Shown in pieces: positions 35,564 through 48,373 of a stretch of DNA of 64,000 bases (its first letter is position 1; each line of letters starts with the position of its first letter). The notes under the pieces were generated by a model that was not told the DNA's origin, did no database searches, and saw only the letters and a list, made by a program, of their open reading frames with translations. The DNA comes from Rhodocollybia butyracea (taxonomy: Eukaryota > Basidiomycota > Agaricomycetes > Agaricales > Omphalotaceae): NCBI GenBank assembly GCA_015501585.1, contig JADNRY010000010.1:741566-805565 (forward strand), read 5' to 3'. Position numbers and translations under genes: made by a program.

Positions 35564-37335
35564 ATGTCGTACAACTCTAGTATGTACTATGAGGCTGAAA
35601 ATTATCCTAGTCCCGGCTTACCGGTTGAGGATCCTTGTCTTTCTTTCTGGCTGCAAAGAACTCGATATTCGACCCTGCTTGGACATCGTACAACAGAACA
35701 TCTCCCTGATACCGTAGAGGTTGCGATTATTGGATCGGGTCTTTCTGGAGCAGCAACCGCGTACTATCTTTTCAATGGTCCGAATCCTCCAAAGTCTGTG
35801 GTAATGCTTGAGGCGCGGGATGTCTGTGAAGGCGCGACTGGGAGAAATGGAGGCCACTGTAGGCAACAATCTCCCAACGTGCTTACTATGACTAACATAC
35901 TATCGAGCCATTAGGTCGACCTGATGTCTTCCAAGGTACATGACTGATGGTCTATCATCGAGCCTAAACCTAATTCATCAACAGGATATTCAAACTACAA
36001 GCAGGTCTTCGGTAAAGAACAAGCATTAAAGATCATTCAACAAGAAATGGTTCTGGCTGAAATCGATGTCCTGCTCAAGTGCTAATATTTCCTCCAGGAC
36101 ACTCTCAATTTAACGATCGATCTGATTGAGAAGGAAGGCATCGATTGCGACCTCTGGAAAGGGAACTCGCTCGATATTGCTTTAGATGAACCTTGCGCGG
36201 AAAAGAGACGCAAGTCCTACCACGAATTCGTAGCCGATGGAGGTAAAGTTGAAGGCATAGTGAAACTTATCACAGATAGTTCTGAAGCCAAACGCGTGTG
36301 TATATCGTTGAATATCTCCTCCTTTCATGCTGATCTCTGATAGGTTTCCCGTATGTATAATGCGATCCTTACTGCCATCTTCCCCGCAGCCTCCCTGTGG
36401 CCCTACAAGCTCGTGGCTCATCTACTCCAGCTTTGTATCGAGAAATTTGGGCTGAACCTACAGACTTTTACACCAGTCACATCGGTCAAGGCGGACAATT
36501 CCAAGTGGATCCTGGAAACCCCTCGAGGAAACGTCGCAGCGGAGAAAATTGTCTATGCTACGAATGCTTATACTGCTACGTTGTTGCCAGAATTCTTAGG
36601 CTGTATCGTTCCAGGCCAAGGACAATGTGCTGCTATCGTGCCCACAAACGCATATTCTGGCAAACGAATGTTAGCCAATACCGCAAGTTACTCTTGGGGC
36701 GAGGTCGGACTTTTTCTTGTTTGAGCCTGAGATGTGACTAAATACTCTGCATACTAGGGCAATTATGACTACCTTGTTCAACGTCCACAAGACGGCATCA
36801 TCATCCTAGGAGGCGGGAAGCACAATGTTGACTCTGAGAAGATTCGCGACCTAACTGACGATACCACGAAGCAGCCTGAGATTACTCAGTACTTGAAAAA
36901 AGCGATGGAGACACATTTCGAAGGCTGGGGAAAGGAAAGGCCTGGTGAAGGATACCTATATGACTGGACCGGTTGGTTTTTCTCGTTATTTCATGTCTGG
37001 GAGCATCACTCAGTATAACAACACTAGGTATCATGGCCTACACTCGTGAAAGTGAATATTGTTTCAGTGTTTGTTGACAATGACTGACTTTGGGAAGGTG
37101 TTCCTTTCGTTGGAAAACTGGAAGGAAAGCCCAATGCATACATCAATGCAGGACATTGTGGTCATGGTGAGCTGCTTCACCCTTGATGCCGACTGTCAGC
37201 TTACTGTGGGCAGGCATGGCAAGAATCACTTCATGTTCGAAAGGTATTGCTAGCTTAATCTCTGGAGGCTCTTGGGAAGATACGAAACTGCCAGAATGTT
37301 TCCAGCCCACAACGGGAAGGCTGAAGAAAGAATGA
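35564..37335 (+). CDS. FAD-dependent oxidoreductase (DAO family)
   Basis: Start at 35564 (MSYNSSMYYEAENYPS), seven or more exons, stop at 37333-37335. The Rossmann fold is intact: VEVAIIGSGLSGAATAYYL with GxGxxG, then VVMLEARDVCEGATGRNGGH. Later parts include IVYATNAYTATLLPEFLG, PGQGQCAAIVP, YLVQRPQDGIIILGGGKHN, WTGIMAYTRESVPFVG and GHCGHGMARITSCSKGI, all standard for the DAO superfamily (fungal FAD oxidoreductases acting on amines or amino acids). No signal peptide or peroxisomal SKL end is visible; the C-terminus is GRLKKE. The substrate cannot be deduced. The last introns, including 37032-37098, were needed to restore the conserved ESVPFVG segment. Confidence 0.85.
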
Positions 37336-38194
37336 TAATTCAACACTCGTTTGTACAGAGAATACTACATTAAGTAGCGTCGAAACTAACAACCATCCTT
37401 AATTTATTGCTCCTGTCAACCACAACTCCTTTGCACTATGGAACAACCAAGGCAGAAACAAGAACACATGGGATAGTAAGTCGTTTAGAACTCGAACAAG
37501 CGTGGTAGCCTTAAGTAGCATTAGACAAGAACTGGAATGATCTGATACAGTTACTCGACTAGATGATAGTCCTTTGGTCTATTACTGCCAAAAGAGAACA
37601 TGAATTCATACCGCCTGAAAAGGACACTCGAGAGCAGCTGCCAGTCTGATGACTGTTTCCAGGTCTGGAAGTGTCAAAGCCAGCCATATTATTCCAAATG
37701 CGATCAATCACTCCAGGATTGAAGATGTCAATTATGATCATCGTGAGTCGCAAAGCATATGTACGAGTATATTCACCTATGTACCAAGCCAAGTGAGAGC
37801 AAAAAAGGACCACGCGTGTATGACAAGGGTGGGATGTAAGTAGAGGAGGGGTAAGAACGAAAGACTATTGTATGTATGTATACAGACAGAGTTCAATTCG
37901 ACAGTTCGATGGACGGGCGATGAGTGTGAGGAGCGTGAGTGTATGAATATGAAAGGTATGAGATAGTAAGGTATTGCAAGCGAAGCGATGGCAAGCGATG
38001 AAGAAAGAAGGAGAGATTGCTAGTGCTAGTGAGTGAGAGTGAGGAAAACTATGTGATAGTACAGATGCATTGAGGAACAAAAATAAAGAGAGAATTGGCG
38101 GAAAATACTGTAATGGAATAATGAAAAAGAAGACAAAAAAACAAAAACCAGAAACGCAGCAAAGACAGTTCAATATGTATGTAGCGCACAACCG
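37336..38194. other. Intergenic between convergent 3' ends
   Basis: About 860 bases. Contains GTATGTATGTA and GTGAGTGAGAGTGAGG low-complexity stretches (37870-38045) and an A-rich stretch at 38120-38155. No gene is seen. Confidence 0.45.
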
Positions 38195-41100
38195 TTACTG
38201 CACAATACAATTGGAGGACTTGGTCTTCCGATGTCGACGATGCTCGTCAGAAGACAGTTCTCCAGGCATTCTAGGCATCTTCGCTTCATCAGCATCAGAC
38301 GCACCCGACTGTGTTGTCACCCGGGACGCCCTATTTGCGGCATCAGATTCCCCACCACCAACAGCTGCAAAAGATAGCCTGTTCCATGTTCATTCCCGTC
38401 GGAGGTAGAGTTGGATTTTTTCGAATGGACAGACCTTGCACCAGCAGAAGCGACAGTCCCTGCGCTCCGCATCGAAGAGCTGTTATTATGTGTGCTATTG
38501 CTCTTCACAGACGGTGCACGATCAGAGTCACCATGGCCTGCTTTACGCAACACCATATGTTTGCGTGTCACCGGCTGCGATGTCTGTGCTGGTGTCGACG
38601 AGGAAGTCGCCGATGCAGAAGACGGTGGAACTGGATCAGTCGCAGCATGTTTAGAAGTCTTTGACCTCTTGAAATTCATAAACTTGAACGCTACTGGGGG
38701 ATGCATACTCGTACTCGTCGTAGGTGTATCAGGCGTCGGCGTCACCATCCCACTTGGTGAAAGAAGCGGAGGTGCAGTATCCAAACTCGTGCGAGGGGTA
38801 TGGGATACCCAAGCAACGTCGGACATGGGGCTTTTGGGCTGCGCGTCTCCGAGTATGTCGGCGGGGTTAGAGTAGGCGCTGTTGAGATGACCTTTTTCGG
38901 CGTATTGAGCGTATAGGAGGAGTTGGGCACGGAGATCACAGGTTGGGGGAGCGTTGATGGCGCATTTGGAGTGGCAAATGAGGCTACATTGGGCACAAAG
39001 GACGGCGTTTTTCTTGACGTGGAAGAGACATACTCTGCATACCATGGCTTTAAACGAACAATCAGAAACACACCACTGAATATGGAGCAAGTAACTTACG
39101 TTTGCTGAATGTCGTTTTGACAAATGAATGCTCGCGGGGCGAGATATCATTGTTGTCGGCTGAAGGCCTTATGGATGAATTGGACATTTTACGACCTGCA
39201 CGTCCTGGTGGCGATCCACTAATCATATCTTCATCGCGTGGGTACTCGGGAGTAGACTCTGGCATCTCGATTTGAGAAAGGTACCGAACGACTTCCGATT
39301 TCTGCAAATCGGCGCTGACACGGCGGAGGAATGGAATACTATCTTGTGGTCGTAGCTCCTGAAGCAAAAGCAGACATAAGCCATTGCCAACAAGGTTTGA
39401 ACGCAAAAACACGCACCTTATAACCACCCCAACTCTGTTTCAACCATTGATGCTCACAAAGCAACTCGGCAGTCGGTCTTTGAGCGGGATCCTTGTGGAA
39501 ACATTTTTTAAGGAAATCTTCTAAAAGCGGAGATACCCCAGGTGGAATTGGGGGCACGTCGTCTTCGACTATACGGAACATCACTATAAACCGAACCCAA
39601 ATCAGTAAGCAAATGCCAACTCCCTCTAAGTCACCACGTACCAGACATGCTGTTCGGAATATCTCCATATGGCGGCTTCCCCGTCAGTAGCTCAATGACC
39701 GTGCATGCCAACGACCAAATATCAGATTTCGGACTCGCTCCTTTCAACTCTATAACCTCCGGCGCCATCCAATTCGGGGTCCCCGCCACATCCTTCTCCC
39801 TCTCGACCGCACGCATATTCAACGACACACCAAAATCGGACAACTTGACATTTCCGTTTTTCGTAGTAAGGATGTTCGCAGCTTTCAGATCACAATGTAC
39901 AACATCACTTTGGTGGAGGTAGTGGAGACCTTCGAGGATGCGGACGACATAGGACGCGACGAGTTTTTCGTTCAGTTTGCCGAATGCTTTGACGGTTTGG
40001 CCGAGGGAGCCGTTTTCGGCGTACCTAGATTGTAGTAAGGAGGAGAAGAGGAGGAGATTGAGGGAAAGACAGGTGAATCGGTGAGTCAGCCTTTCATTCA
40101 TTCATAACCACCAGAGATATAATCACGTACTCCAACACGATACTCAGCGTATCTTTATCCCGATGCATCCCCTCATACTTTATGATACTCGGATGCGAAA
40201 GCCTCTTGACCAAATCAACCTCGCGCATCAGCTGCATAACCTCTTCCTCCTTGAGCCCCTCCAGTCGGATCCTCTTCACTGCAACCATTTGACCAGTGTT
40301 GAGATTCAGGGCGCGGTAGACCGAACCGAATTGACCTCTGCCGATACAGTTGCCCAGTTGCTGTAAGGAGAGATAGGAAGAAAAGAATACACGTCAGTAT
40401 ACTTTGCGTCCAGATTATATAAACCACCTTGGGTACTCACGAAATGTGTAGCAACCTTCCCCTCCTCTTTGATAATCAACGGCTTCCTCACCATATTCCC
40501 CTCTATCGAATCCCTTCTAGATTCTCCCCTTAAATCGCTCGCACTAGTATTCCCCGACGTACTCCCAAGGTTCACCATACTCTCGAATCGAGACCTCCTC
40601 ACATTCCCATTCCCGTTTCCACCAAAACCATTCCCAACACCATTCCCGGCACCGAGACCAAGAACGACGTTACTATGACTGAATCCGCCAAGTCCACCAA
40701 GCTCATCGTATGAATTCGGCCTTCGTCGTCGATCGCGCGCAGACCCTTCGACAGTGATATCGCTTTGGAAGCGACCGCGCGGCGGACGGCCAAGCCCAAT
40801 GCCAACACTAGGGTGCTGCTGCTGAGGCGGAGACTGGGATCTCGAAGGCGATCTGGATCCCGAGCCAGAAGCAGAAGCATCTCCTTCCGAATACTGCGCA
40901 GGCGAAGTAGTACGTTCCGCAAGTGCCAAGGCCAAATTCCCACCTGCAACTGCACCTCCACCAGAAACCGCACGGGGAAACGGTACCAGAACGGGATTAG
41001 AGCTGGTTTTCGAGCTGGTGAGGTTATCGCTGTCGGATCCGTCACTCTTGGCGTCTTTGGGTAGTAGGGACCCTTGTCTTGGGTTCGGGTTCGTGCTGTT

Positions 41101-44100
41101 ATGTCGTCTCGGAGCTTGATTTGGACTGGGACTGATGTCTCTATCACGAACACTTTCACGTCGGACAAGCGAGTCTTGTCGTCTCGGGTTCGGACTAGAT
41201 TCTCGACTATCACGCCGCAGAAGTGACTCCTTGGGCTGAATTCCAGTAGCAGCGTCGATAGTATGCCTTGCACGATTCGAAGGTCTTCGCGGGAACTGCG
41301 CGTGCGCAACTGGAGGAGATAGCTGAGATTGGTGTTGTTGTTGGTTTTGGCTTTGAGAAAGAGGAAGTGATTCTACGCTCTCAGCATTCCTCCTTCCAAC
41401 CGGCCCGCCACCAGCCAAAGCGAGCTTCCGTGGAGGTGAACTCGATACTGATTTCGACAGGGAAGTAGAGCGGTTTCGTTCGAGGGGCTGGATAGGGATA
41501 GGAATAGGAACTGGGCTGGAGGATTTGTATGGTGAGGCTGGTGAAATTGGTGATGGACAAGGGGAGGGCGAATGTGAAGGGAACTTTGTCGTTGATCCTG
41601 CAGGCGAAACGTGGTTCTGCATCGCATCCATGAAATCATCCGGCCACTTCCCTTTCCCTAGCCGTATCGCAGTTGTGGGGCTCCTCGCCCCTCCTCTTCC
41701 TCCTCCACCACCTCTGTCATTCACACTATTTCCATTCTTAAACCCAAACCCAACCCCACCCGAACTCGAATTCTCATCCACTTCTTCGACTCTGGAAAGA
41801 TCAACCACGGTTCCTGCTGCCCCCGCTCCTGCCACATCACCACTAACACTAAGCTTCCTATCTCTATCTAGCTTATCCCATTCACCATCGCCGATATCAC
41901 CTGCGTCACCATCACCCTCGCCGACATCAACAGATGTAGCCTCCGTCGTCATCGTCCTAATCGTTCCAAACCTGTCTTTATCGTACGACTTGTCATACTT
42001 GTTCGAATTAAACCCCAACAAACTCGAAACCACAGTCGTTGTAGTGGTGGTGGTGGTGTCCGTCATCCCTGAGGTGGAGGAAACGATAGACTGTCGGATG
42101 TTTCTGGAAGGCGACGGATTGTAGTTGCTGTACACGTTGGAGTTTGAGTTGTAGAGGTTGGAGTTCGGACTATGATCCACAGGCGAATTGGCGACGGAGG
42201 AACTGGCGAACGAAGAATCCCCAATAGATGCGCGTATCGAATCAGCGTACGAATCGCTAGCTGTGGGTGCTGAACCCGACACTGAAGCAGATACCCGGCG
42301 AGGTGGAGAACTGCTAGAGCTATTACTAACGTTGGCGTTGTTCACAGCCAAAGTGAACAAATCATCCTCTGCGGATTTTTGTTGTTGCTGTAATGACGCT
42401 GGCTGTCGTTGTATTGACCTTTGTCGTTGTGGCGACACTGAAGACGGCGAAATCGAAAGCGGTGGAGGTCGGGCACGAAGAGGAGATCGCGGTGGCGGAG
42501 GGGTCAGAGTAGGGATCGAATTCGACGTCGGTGTCGAAATCGAATTCGGGGCCGGGGTGATCTGTATCGACTCCTGATTTGCTATTATCTTGGCTTTCGC
42601 CTTTTCCTTCCCTTTTCCCTCCTCTCGATCACCGCCGGCGCGACTTGGCCCATCCACTTTGAATTCGTTGTCTTCGTTGTCGGCAGGCACTCGATCTGTA
42701 ACTGTCACAGTGACTGATAATGATTTTTGGTTTTTGCCGCCAGTACGATTGGCATTGCCATTGGAATTGCTGTATTTCACATCGGAATTGCTTGAACCGC
42801 CTGAATAGTATAAATTATTAATGGTTGATCTTGGGAATTGGGATTTGGAGATGATCAACGTACCTGTGGATTCTGCTCCCTTGGCCTTGGTAGACTTTGT
42901 AATCGTCCCATCCTTATCCTTGAGTCCGGAACCTCCCTTGGACGTGGCCTTGGACATCGTCCCATCTTCGGAACCTCCAGATCCAGACCCAGACCCAGAC
43001 ATAACAGTCGGTAACAGATTCGGAGGACTCCATCGTTTACGCTGTGGAGGCGAACTCGAACCACCTCCTTGTCCTGAGACCGAAACTGAATTCGAATGCG
43101 CATGAGAAGGCGAGCGTGGCTGTGGCTGTGAGTTTGAGTTTGAGCCTGAGCTAGCCAACAGATTCGGCGTAGAAGCTGAGGCTCCACCGCGAGAAGAAAT
43201 AGTCCCACTTCCATTCCCGAGTTTGTATGGCCCAGAAACAGGACTCGGAGTGGATCGCTTGTCTGTGCCCGTGAGAATCCTCGTTCTGGAGCGTTCGCGT
43301 TCGCGCGTAGGACTAATGGCTCGGGAGGAACTAGCCATACCTGTGCCGGGACTAGCTGCGCCATCCCTCACAGCAAACTCCCTCACCTCGGCAAGCTTCA
43401 GCACAGTCTTCGCAACTCTCGCCAAACCCTCTTGCGTACCGTCTACCAGATCCTCCCTGGTGAACAGCTCTTCCTCAGACAACCCAAACGAAGAAGCAGC
43501 ATTGAGGAATTTCGATATATTCGACGTGCGGTTATGAGCGGAAGGAGATAACCTATCGTCGTTGGGATCGGGACGGACAAGTGGGGAACTAGGACGGAGC
43601 TTGTTCAATAGGCTAGCCGCGACATGTAAGCAAATAACGTAGAGAATAGAGAGAGATAAAAGAGACTTACTGGCACAAAACATACCCATCTCTCAACGCC
43701 TCGCCAAACAACCTCTTTTCCCTCTCTTCGCCCGACGCGCTCAATCCGCTGGAGCTTAACGCGTTAACATTAAGGTTACTGCCGCTGGCACCTCCAGATC
43801 CGCTCTTACCCCAAATCCTCTCCAGCCTGACTAGTGCCCTCATGCGGACCTCTACACCGTCCCAATCTCTCTTCCCAGCTTCCGTATTCCAGTGCCCATG
43901 TGAGTAGGCTGGCGGTTTGAGGCTCTCTCTACATAAAAGCGCCGTAGCAGTACGGATTAATTCCCTGTGTTCTGGATTCGAAGGCCCAGTGGGAGATGCA
44001 AGAGAAGTATTAGATATACTGAAATGGCGGTTATGTGCATATGAACGTTGGGTGGGAGATATAGGTCGACGATGGACAGGTGAAGGAGACTCGTCGCGAT

Positions 44101-44878
44101 TGTTATGCTCTGGATCGCGGTCGGATCGACGGCGGAGAGGCCGGGAAGAAGTTGGGGAGGTCGGGGAAGTAGGAGAAGGAGGAGAATTCAAAGGAAGGTG
44201 AGACGTGGAAGAGGCACGCTGAGGTGTCGCAGGAGAAGATAATGATACGACTGATGAAGAAGGCGGAATGTTAATTGGCGTAGACCTACTGGGTCTATGC
44301 GTGTGTCTTGGACTCGGACTAGCAAATGGACTAGATATTCTGCGAGATGAAGTTGTAGGAATTGCAGGACGGGATTTGGACGGCGAAGTCGGTATGGGAG
44401 AGTTCGAGGGCGATGGACTGTCCGGTGAGAACAGTTGTAAAGCTGGGGACGACATTGAACCCATTCTCAACGAAGGAGTGGTATATCCCACGTTGCCGGG
44501 TACAACCGCAGCAGCAGCAACTTCTTTTCCAGAGCCAGATCGGCGAAAGTTGACACGAGATTCAAGTCTCCTCAACATCCCGCTGCCTTGCGGCTTTTCT
44601 TTATCTTTCTCTTTGGATTTTCCCTTGTTCTCTTTGATTGTTTCTCTTTCCTTTCCTTTGCTAGTACCGCTATCTACTGCTTGAGCCAGAACAGCAGCTG
44701 GCTTCTTGGAGCGAGTAGCTGTCCATGAGCGAAGACGAGCAGTAAGCTTGTCTGCATTTCCATTTAGATTTGATTTTGAAGGAGAGTGAGATAAAGGTTT
44801 AGAATTGGAATTAGTCGACCGTGACGGAGGCGGAGGTGGAGACATCAGACGCGAGGACGAGGACATTACTGCCGTCAT
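38195..44878 (-). CDS. Giant Cdc7/SepH-type kinase with CH, kinase, C1 and CaaX
   Basis: Exon 1 is 44878-43671, exon 2 43612-40441, exon 3 40360-40131, with more small exons to a stop at 38195. The product is about 2,100 residues. Spliced across intron 1, [17 protein letters not shown] and [20 protein letters not shown] form a calponin-homology domain (~385-500). A Ser/Pro/Gly-rich linker of roughly 900 residues follows. The kinase domain starts [18 protein letters not shown] and has [44 protein letters not shown] and [20 protein letters not shown], closest to the STE-group septation kinases Cdc7/SepH. A C1 zinc finger follows (H-x12-C-x2-C ... C-x2-C-x4-H-x2-C-x7-C). Removing an intron at about 38375-38430 gives the end [11 protein letters not shown], a CaaX box. 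Confidence 0.85.
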
Positions 44879-46897
44879 TACTAGAGATAATGTTGGTAGT
44901 TGGTACTAGTAGAGTTAAAAGGAAAGATAAACCTCTAGAAAGACGCTGGTCGTAGTAACCAGCAACGAGCGGCCGAACCGAACAAGGGCGGGCGGGCACT
45001 CACTGGTTGACAGCAGCGATGTGCGATGCGAGCGATGTTCAGTTCTTGGTTACTTTCAAGCGCCAGACGGCCAGAAACTACTTACTGAACCCGATATTGT
45101 ATTGATGCCGTAAATGCTTATTTTCGGTCAATTCGTCATACAAAGTTTACAAGTTCCACTAAAGTCTTACTTTTATTTCTCTGAAACCGGGCCTTTTTCT
45201 CCTTTTTGCTTCCTTTTCTCCGGATTTCTCTTCAAAATTCCAATTCCACTTCCACGGCAAGCTCACAACTCGGAGTCGGACTCGTCGGTTTTTCCGTTCA
45301 CGCGGTACTAACATCAAGCGTATGATATTGCATGACGTCGAATACAGCCAGTGTACACTAATACTAGAGCTGTATCACAGCCTAGTACTATAACTGTACA
45401 GTACGGTACAGTACTAGAATACTTTCATGTCAAGATCATCGGAGCCTGGAACACTGGACTATCGGAATCCACAACTCCCCACCCCACCTGCATCAGCCAG
45501 ATTAGCCCCTTGAACTCAGTCGTTATTCCGAATAGCGGCACTCACTGACATTCGTTGATGATGGTGTCCTGAATCCAGCCTGAATCCCCGCCTGGAGCGC
45601 AGGAGCTTGCAGATAACACGCAGAACGACGGGATAGGATGTTTGATTTCTGATTAATATTCATCCTTTCGTATTCATGGCATGTCCTTTTATTCCCAGGT
45701 ATCGACTACCCTCCCATAAGTTATTCATGAATTCATGTCATGGAAGTTTCATTGAACGTAACATATTGCCCTCATGGCCGGCCGTTACTACGTTTACCTG
45801 ACCTTCTCAGTCTTCTGGCCACCCTTCCATCCCTTCCATCCCTCATTCCGGCAGCAAAGGAAGAAAAAACACCCCACACACACGCGCCGGTACTTGCACT
45901 TGATACTTATAAATATCATTCCCGAACCTCTGGAAACAGAACACCACTTTAGAAACCTACAGATAGGCGTACTACTATATCAGGCACTTAAAGTTTTGAT
46001 TATCGTAGGTTCAGGCTTCTCGCGGGCCTTGCCTTGGCCTTGTTGATTTTGCCCAGTAGCCACGAGTTCTGTGCTTCTCTTCTCAAAGGTGTGCGCGCCA
46101 ACGGCATTACATGTTGAATCCGGAGCAAAAAATATTTTCAGTGCCATGGGACGAAAAGTATTTGAAAATACATCCCCACGCTCCCGGAGGAGGTGGTGTG
46201 CTACTACTAGTGTACTCGGTGCACGTCCGCGTCATAGATGTGGTCATAGTACGTTTACTACCTAGCACACCATAGCCACATTGTAATTAATATATCAATG
46301 ACTCTTGAGCCTCGAGGAGACGCACACATATATGAACTTGGTGTGTGATTCCCAGACTACCCAGGGATAGGGGGTAATAGGTCAGGAGGAGGACTTGTCT
46401 GATTCCCTCTGATTCATATCATGCTTCTTTCCGACTCACTGGGAGTGGGAACTTATGATGTAGGTGGTACCATGTTCGTATCATTCCTCGGATCTCATAT
46501 CTTTGATTTCGAGGCTCAGGCAGGAACTTGGTCCTGAACAGCCTAAACTCGGTCTTAGACTAACTATAAAACTATAAAACTATAAGAGAGGAGCACGAGA
46601 GAGGAGGAAAGAGGACACGAATGGGACATCATGGGGCTCTTATTTGTTTTTGATTAGGTGGAGCCTGTCAGTAAGTACTTCAGTGTTCAATGATCAAGTT
46701 GTTCAGCATATTTTTCAAGTTTAGACAAGGTCCAAATTCTTTTCCTTAGCTGCCACATAAGTGTAATAAACGTAATTTCAGTACTGATACTTGCATTACA
46801 ATCCGATCGTCCAAATCCCAGCGCCATGGCTAGTAAGTAACCTTCTGAATGAAGTAGCAGAAGGAAAAAGCAAAAACCTTCGTGGTCATTCTTAAAT
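44879..46897. other. Gene-poor region
   Basis: Upstream region of the giant kinase gene, then about 1.8 kb without a convincing coding frame. Pyrimidine-rich stretches (45170-45240) may belong to a promoter or 5' leader. A triple ACTATAAA repeat lies near 46562-46585. Confidence 0.4.
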
Positions 46898-46990
46898 ATT
46901 CCGACACGGGGAATCGAACCCCGGGCTATCGCGCAATTAATCAGAGACCGTCATGAGAGGCGATAATGTTAGCCACTACACCATATCGGA
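46898..46990 (-). tRNA. tRNA-Glu (anticodon CTC), with intron
   Basis: On the minus strand the sequence starts TCCGATATGGTGTAGTGGCT and ends with acceptor arm TGTCGGA plus A. The acceptor stem pairs TCCGATA/TGTCGGA. The anticodon stem ATCGC/GCGAT encloses loop CTCTCA, giving anticodon CTC. An intron of about 20 bases follows position 37. The T arm GGGG-TTCGATT-CCCC and A/B box promoters are intact. Confidence 0.92.
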
Positions 46991-47430
46991 ATGCATAAAA
47001 TATAAGGTATACATGTCCATCTAAGTAGTAGCCAGGGTTCTCCTTCCAAGGAAAATCCCCATATCCCAACTCGCCGCTCGAGAGTCTCATACCCGTCTAA
47101 GACTCAGGAGTAGACCCTCGAGCTGACTGAGAAGGTATCCTTCATGTTGTCCTTCTAAAGAGGCTTATGTCTGATGCTGTTTGTCCTCTTAATGTCTGAC
47201 AACCACTGTGGAACTCCTATCTTTGATTCGAGGCCAGAGCCTTGAGCTTCTAGGAGCCTTCGGGCAATAAGTGCATGGGATCCGCCAGACTCCAAAGCCC
47301 CACACGGATTTGGAAAGGAAAGAGAAGGCTGAGAACTTAGTACCAGTAGTAACGCATAGAAATAAGAAAGCCCGAAAATCACTAAGTAGTATTTAACCTT
47401 GATTTAACCCTATCCAACCTAAGTACTATA
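46991..47430. other. Spacer between tRNA-Glu and its decayed copy
   Basis: Open frame 47155-47382 (minus) begins like a signal peptide (MIFGLSYFYALLLVLSSQPS) but has no other support. Otherwise nothing is recognised. Confidence 0.3.
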
Positions 47431-47522
47431 TTCCAGCACGGGGAATCATACACCAGCCTATCGTACACTCAACGTCCTTACTTCTGTGAGAGGTAACGAT
47501 ACGGTAGCAAGAGTAGTCAAAC
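47431..47522 (-). pseudogene. tRNA-Glu(CTC) pseudogene
   Basis: Forward sequence TTCCAGCACGGGGAATCATA and CTTCTGTGAGAGGTAACGAT align with the tRNA-Glu at 46898-46990 (TTCCGACACGGGGAATCGAA, GTCATGAGAGGCGATAATG). The B box is mutated (GTTCGATTCC is changed to TATGATTCC), the anticodon stem no longer pairs and the 5' half is degraded. The same intron-sized spacer is present, so it arose by DNA duplication of the intron-containing gene. Confidence 0.65.
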
Positions 47523-48373
47523 ACATACTGAGAAGGCCACCTTCGGAAACAAAAATTCAAAAACAAATCAAAAACAAATCGTTAAGGCACAGAAAATCCG
47601 TTTCGACAAAATCGAGACCCATCCTCGAGTCCAGTGACCTACAACCGGAACACTTTGGAGTAATTGCTACAGCATCTCTGGTCTACAAATTGACATCCTA
47701 GGCTAGCGGAGTGGACGACCAGAGACGACCCCCGTAAGTACTGGACGCCGGAATCCTGGAATGACACCGGAAACGAATTCACTCGTTCCGAAGCCGAAGG
47801 CCGATGCCACCTGCTCCTGCTTGTTCCTGTTCCTAGCTGAGTTATTCCCCGACTTCCGAGTCTTCCGAGTCTGGGATAAAACCTGATAAAACTCGAAAGG
47901 CACAATCGAGCGATAAGGCATATGATAATGTGATATCATACGTCTCCAATCCAGAGCCTTCTTAAGACAGAAAGGTACTTGTACAGTATATCAGGTGGGA
48001 GTTCGGACCCTGGGGTCGGAGAGTCGGATACCTTAGTAACTTTAAACCAAAGCATTGTAATGATTGGACAAAGTATCGGATCCTAGAAGATTGTCAGAGC
48101 CAAAAAAACATTGAGTCGGATGGCAAAAGACATGTATCGTTTGCGTATTGTTTTGACACCTCCCTTGGCATCTTCAAGAATCAAGAGGAACGTCAGAATG
48201 AAGCGCTGTAATGGGAAAGCCTTCCAGGTGTCCCTGTCCAAGGAACTTGGGAAAGCCGAAAGGGCTCCAGTACTCGTATACGGGTAGTGTTCAAATGCAT
48301 GATTCAAATGTCAATACATGAGGGAGTTTGGAGGACACGAATATTGAATGCACTTGGAATCATTCAGAACGAC
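47523..48373. other. Gene-poor spacer
   Basis: About 850 bases between the tRNA pseudogene and tRNA-Arg. Only short frames without recognisable motifs are present. Confidence 0.35.

Noticed and set aside
36182..36421. Minus-strand frame inside the FAD oxidoreductase
   Set aside because: Antisense of a conserved exon.
37860..38050. GT/AG-rich stretch considered as a microsatellite array
   Set aside because: Only loose, imperfect short motifs; no regular repeat unit.
40599..43364. Long open frames on both strands opposite the giant kinase exon (for example 41525-42124 plus, 42855-43364 minus)
   Set aside because: They are shadows of a Ser/Pro/Gly-rich low-complexity exon; no start context, domains or intron logic support them.
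47155..47382. Possible small secreted protein (signal-like start)
   Set aside because: Isolated frame in a tRNA region with no downstream exon or conserved motif.
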